Origin: Kiritimatiellia bacterium
GTDB lineage: Bacteria > Verrucomicrobiota > Kiritimatiellia > RFP12 > UBA1067
Direction of reading: 5' to 3'
DNA length: 9,516 nucleotides
Assembly (NCBI GenBank): GCA_017629455.1
Contig: JAGBXE010000106.1
Coordinates: forward strand, 1-9,516
Each line of letters starts with the position of its first letter. Position 1 is the first letter of the stretch. Positions 6,997 to 9,516 of this stretch are shown one piece after another. Below the pieces are notes generated by a model that searched no databases, was not told the origin of the DNA, and saw nothing but the letters and a program-made list of their open reading frames with translations. A program made the position numbers and the translations under genes.

Positions 6997-7026
6997 ATTC
7001 AGCCTTAAAAAAAGAAGCGATCCTTA

Positions 7027-8853
7027 TCAAGATAGCGGCTCACCGGCACGCCTCTTAATGCGCTCGTTTATAATGTTGTCGTATTCGTCTTCATCCGGCT
7101 CATCCTCCAACTCTGAAGGATTGTCGGGCGCAACCATAAGGTAACGAAGCGCCGCCGTTGTAATGCGGCGGAAAACCGGCCCTGCAGAATTGCCGCCTTG
7201 GTGATAACGCGCTTTCTTATCGAAATCAAGCGAAACAAGAACGACCAAACGCGGAGCTGTCGCAGGGACTATTCCGCAAAACGTAGCGCAGTAAAGCCCT
7301 GGCGCATAATGCCCGCCTACTACCTTCTGGGCGGTCCCCGTCTTCCCTGCAATCGTGTAACCACGCACAGCTGCGCGGCGGGCCGTGCCGCCAGGCTTAG
7401 CTACGCCTAGCATCATCTCACGCATAGCGCGCGCGGCCTTTGCGGAAATCGGGCGTGAAATCTCTTTGGGCTCGGTTTGATGGACCACATAGCCGTTCGA
7501 TGCTACTACCTTATCAACGATATACGGGCGCATCCGCACGCCGTCATTTGCAATAGCCTGATAGGCAGACACCAACTGTATTGCCGTAACCGACAACCCC
7601 TGCCCGATCGGCGCACGCGACCATGTCGCCTTATCCCATTTGTGCCAGTCTCTTATAATCCCAGATTGCTCACCGGGTAATTCTATTCCCGTCTTTTGGC
7701 CAAAGCCAAACGCTCTAAAATATTCCCACAGACGCTGCTGCCCGAAATCATACCCGAGCTTGCCGATAACAATGTTTGACGAATGGACAATTGCATCTTT
7801 AATTGTCATGGTCGGCTCCCAAACGTGAGAGCCATCGCCTGGCAATTTGTAATACGAAGGATCATCGCGATTTGTGCGGTACCTCGTAGATGCTGTTACA
7901 AACCCTGCATCAACAGCGGCGGCAGCGGTAATAACTTTCATTACCGAGCCAGGTTCATAGTTGCATCCAATGGCTCGGTTTAACTTTTCAGCATCGGAAA
8001 TATGACCATATTCAAGAGGCTCAAAATCAGGCAATGACGCCATCGCAAGAATCGCCCCGGTAGAGGCATCCATCACAATACTCCAGCCAGAGCCTGCGCC
8101 AAACTCTTTAACGCCCCAATCAAGAGCATACTCAACTTCGTACTGAATATTGTGGTCGATTGTAAGGTAGACGTCAGACCCGGGGATTGGATCAATATCG
8201 ATTTTGCGCTTGTCGTAAATCTCGCGGCCGAATGCATCGCGCATACCTTGAATGGTGCCGGCCGTTCCTGTAAGGTCGCGATTGTACCGCTGTTCAATGC
8301 CCGCAGAGCCAACGCCTTCGGCATTAACGCTTCCAAGAACATGCGAAAGATGCCGCCCGTGGATATATTGCCTAACTTGCCTATCGGATATCGACACTCC
8401 CGAAACAAGCCTTGAATTTGCAAGCGTCCTGAAAGCATCCGGATCAGAAGAAAGCGCAAGGAATTGATACCTAAAGCCCTTCTGCCCCACGGCATTCGCC
8501 ATCTCCAATACGCGCCTATATTCAAGGCCAAGCGTATCGGCTATCGTCTTAAGAATGGCCTTTCTCGTGCGCGGCGCTTTCTCGCCTTTTGGGCGCACTC
8601 GCGATATCGCATTTGTAAGGTGTACGGGATCAAGCCTATATTCCCAATATGGAACAGACTTGACGAATGGATATTCCTTGCCCTTGGCAGAATAAATCGA
8701 ACCGCGATGAGCTAGAATCTGCCGCGAAAAAGAGTATTTCGGCGCGCTAATGACAGGCGAAATATGCGCGAGTATCAAGCGGTGGCCCGAATGTGCAGCA
8801 AAGAGCGCAAGGCACGTTACGGGGAACCAAAACCGAAATCTCTCTCCGCGCAT
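7027..8853 (-). CDS. ftsI: Class B penicillin-binding protein / septal peptidoglycan transpeptidase
   Basis: A 608-residue DD-transpeptidase that cross-links septal peptidoglycan, working with FtsW and the FtsQLB complex. A short N-terminal hydrophobic anchor lies at about 7-30, followed by the non-catalytic domain beginning with HRGSIYSAKG (49-58) and containing the GIEQRYNRDLTG class B motif (185-196). All three penicillin-fold motifs are present: SVMK (303-306, nucleophile S303), SSN (358-360) and KTG (504-506). There are no PASTA repeats. The C-terminus (578-594) is strongly acidic and then turns basic. The ATG at 8853 lies 19 bases after the ftsL-like stop, with a weak TAGGTG nine bases upstream. 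Position after rsmH and ftsL supports FtsI rather than elongation PBP2. The next gene is ispH-uppS, not the murE often found here. Confidence 0.93.
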   Translation of the reverse strand: MRGERFRFWFPVTCLALFAAHSGHRLILAHISPVISAPKYSFSRQILAHRGSIYSAKGKEYPFVKSVPYWEYRLDPVHLTNAISRVRPKGEKAPRTRKAILKTIADTLGLEYRRVLEMANAVGQKGFRYQFLALSSDPDAFRTLANSRLVSGVSISDRQVRQYIHGRHLSHVLGSVNAEGVGSAGIEQRYNRDLTGTAGTIQGMRDAFGREIYDKRKIDIDPIPGSDVYLTIDHNIQYEVEYALDWGVKEFGAGSGWSIVMDASTGAILAMASLPDFEPLEYGHISDAEKLNRAIGCNYEPGSVMKVITAAAAVDAGFVTASTRYRTNRDDPSYYKLPGDGSHVWEPTMTIKDAIVHSSNIVIGKLGYDFGQQRLWEYFRAFGFGQKTGIELPGEQSGIIRDWHKWDKATWSRAPIGQGLSVTAIQLVSAYQAIANDGVRMRPYIVDKVVASNGYVVHQTEPKEISRPISAKAARAMREMMLGVAKPGGTARRAAVRGYTIAGKTGTAQKVVGGHYAPGLYCATFCGIVPATAPRLVVLVSLDFDKKARYHQGGNSAGPVFRRITTAALRYLMVAPDNPSELEDEPDEDEYDNIINERIKRRAGEPLS

Positions 8854-8872
8854 AATGCGCTACACCTACTTT

Positions 8873-9316
8873 TTAGTTAGCCCGAGAGCGGCGGACCGAG
8901 CGAGAATTATGCGCTCGGTAGGATGCCGGCTGTTGAGCGCCAAAGCGAGACTGCTTGGCGCGCGCTAACGACAACTGATTGGGATATGGCGTACCATCAG
9001 GACGCATACGTACACACTGAGAAGAATGTGGCAATCTCATCAAGAGGCCATGCCTTAAAAGAGCAGCTTCAATACGCTCGGTTGTCTTCATTTCCTCCCA
9101 ACGCGTAGCCTCGCGCATACGCGACTCTTCGGCCTTCGCCAGCTCGCGCTCCTTCTCGCCCTTTTCCTTGAGCAGCATCGTGCAGTTAGACGAAGAAAGA
9201 AGATTGAAAATCACCATTATAAAGAAGGTAAGAATAATGCCGCCAAAGCGAGCCGAATTGGCCGCAACTACGGACATCTTATTAGGTATTTTTCTATTAC
9301 CTCTTAACCTTGCCAT
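8873..9316 (-). CDS. ftsL: FtsL-like cell division membrane protein
   Basis: A 147-residue single-pass protein with a basic N-terminus (cytoplasmic), one hydrophobic segment (about 22-42, GGIILTFFIMVIFNLL) and a charged helical stretch rich in E, K and R (about 48-88) likely to form a coiled coil. This layout, with its place between rsmH and ftsI, is that of FtsL, the bitopic divisome protein that pairs with FtsB and activates FtsWI. FtsL sequences diverge greatly, so the call rests on topology and synteny. It is longer than the E. coli protein (121): a Pro-containing, very basic tail (about 100-147, ending RSVRRSRAN) follows the coil. ATG 9314-9316 is preceded at eight bases by AAGGAG, which overlaps the end of rsmH; the genes are five bases apart. 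A later Met14 is a less likely start. Confidence 0.75.
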   Translation of the reverse strand: MARLRGNRKIPNKMSVVAANSARFGGIILTFFIMVIFNLLSSSNCTMLLKEKGEKERELAKAEESRMREATRWEEMKTTERIEAALLRHGLLMRLPHSSQCVRMRPDGTPYPNQLSLARAKQSRFGAQQPASYRAHNSRSVRRSRAN

Positions 9317-9321
9317 TTTTA

Positions 9322-9516
9322 TTACTCCTTTTCAACAACTCTTAATCTTGCACTGCGCGAGCGAGGATTTTCCTCTAGCTCCCGCTCCCCGGCAACAACA
9401 GAATGCCTTACAGCGCGATGCACCCGCGGTAGCTCCCCTTCCCACTTCTCGCCGCCTTCTTGCAACGAACGCATCTTACCTTCATGCGCGGCGAAAAACT
9501 TTTTAACTACTCTGTC
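9322..9516 (-). CDS. rsmH: 16S rRNA (cytosine1402-N4)-methyltransferase RsmH, C-terminal fragment
   Basis: The last 64 codons of a gene that starts beyond the right edge. The fragment opens DRVVKKFFAAHEGK and ends ENPRSRSARLRVVEKE. The (E/D)DRxVKxFF helix and the NPRSRSARLRV terminus are the signature C-terminal features of RsmH (MraW), which N4-methylates C1402 of 16S rRNA at the ribosomal P site. The catalytic Rossmann domain is outside the window. It is the usual second gene of the dcw cluster (mraZ-rsmH-ftsL-ftsI), and the two genes that follow here keep that order. Its final codons AAG GAG TAA form the ribosome site of the next gene, a tight coupling. Confidence 0.9.
   Translation of the reverse strand, partial: DRVVKKFFAAHEGKMRSLQEGGEKWEGELPRVHRAVRHSVVAGERELEENPRSRSARLRVVEKE
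9325..9330 (-). promoter_or_regulatory. ftsL Shine-Dalgarno site embedded in the rsmH 3' end
   Basis: AAGGAG on the minus strand, formed by the last two sense codons of rsmH and eight bases from the ftsL ATG. It decides the ftsL start and shows that translation of the two genes is tightly linked. Confidence 0.8.

Noticed and set aside
7004..7030. T-run of seven between ftsI and ispH-uppS as a possible terminator
   Set aside because: No stable stem precedes the run on the minus strand; only a four-base TATC/GATA match with an impossibly small loop is visible.
8073..8531. A 152-codon minus-strand frame inside ftsI
   Set aside because: It overlaps the conserved FtsI coding region in another frame; the FtsI frame carries all family motifs.
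1..9516. Search for tRNA, rRNA, CRISPR arrays, insertion sequences and long direct repeats
   Set aside because: None was seen by eye on either strand; nearly all of the window is accounted for by closely packed core genes.

Overview
The window is a compact stretch of bacterial core genome. Every gene that can be supported lies on the minus strand, so transcription runs from high to low coordinates. The proteins are typical of a peptidoglycan-making bacterium that uses the MEP isoprenoid route and Shine-Dalgarno translation initiation (several clear AAGGAG-type sites). Gene content and style would fit the PVC superphylum (for example Kiritimatiellota or Verrucomicrobiota), but nothing here proves that placement. 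There are no RNA genes, insertion sequences, CRISPR arrays or phage genes, and no sign of recent transfer.

Right part (9516 down to 5476): the tail of a division/cell-wall (dcw) cluster. It holds the 3' end of rsmH, a small FtsL-like membrane protein, a class B penicillin-binding protein (FtsI), and, where many dcw clusters would continue with murE, one 506-codon gene. That gene encodes a complete IspH (last enzyme of the MEP pathway, makes IPP/DMAPP) joined in frame to a complete UppS (makes undecaprenyl diphosphate from IPP). The genes are packed with 5-30 bp gaps, as in an operon. The IspH-UppS fusion is the most notable item. It joins isoprenoid precursor supply to synthesis of the lipid carrier that feeds FtsI. 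A good internal ribosome site and ATG sit exactly at the domain boundary, so a separate UppS might also be made.

Middle and left part (5453 down to 97): a translation/transcription operon with its own strong sigma70-like promoter. The leader carries a terminator-like hairpin with alternative CCGG pairings. The genes are nusA, infB (4-bp ATGA overlap with nusA), rbfA and a GT4-type glycosyltransferase. The usual partners rimP, ylxR and truB are absent from the positions seen here. The operon ends at an intrinsic terminator whose hairpin overlaps the glycosyltransferase stop codon.

Left edge (91 down to 1): an extended -10 promoter and the first 25 codons of a gene resembling the ELM1 family. 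The promoter is so close to the ATG that the message may be leaderless.
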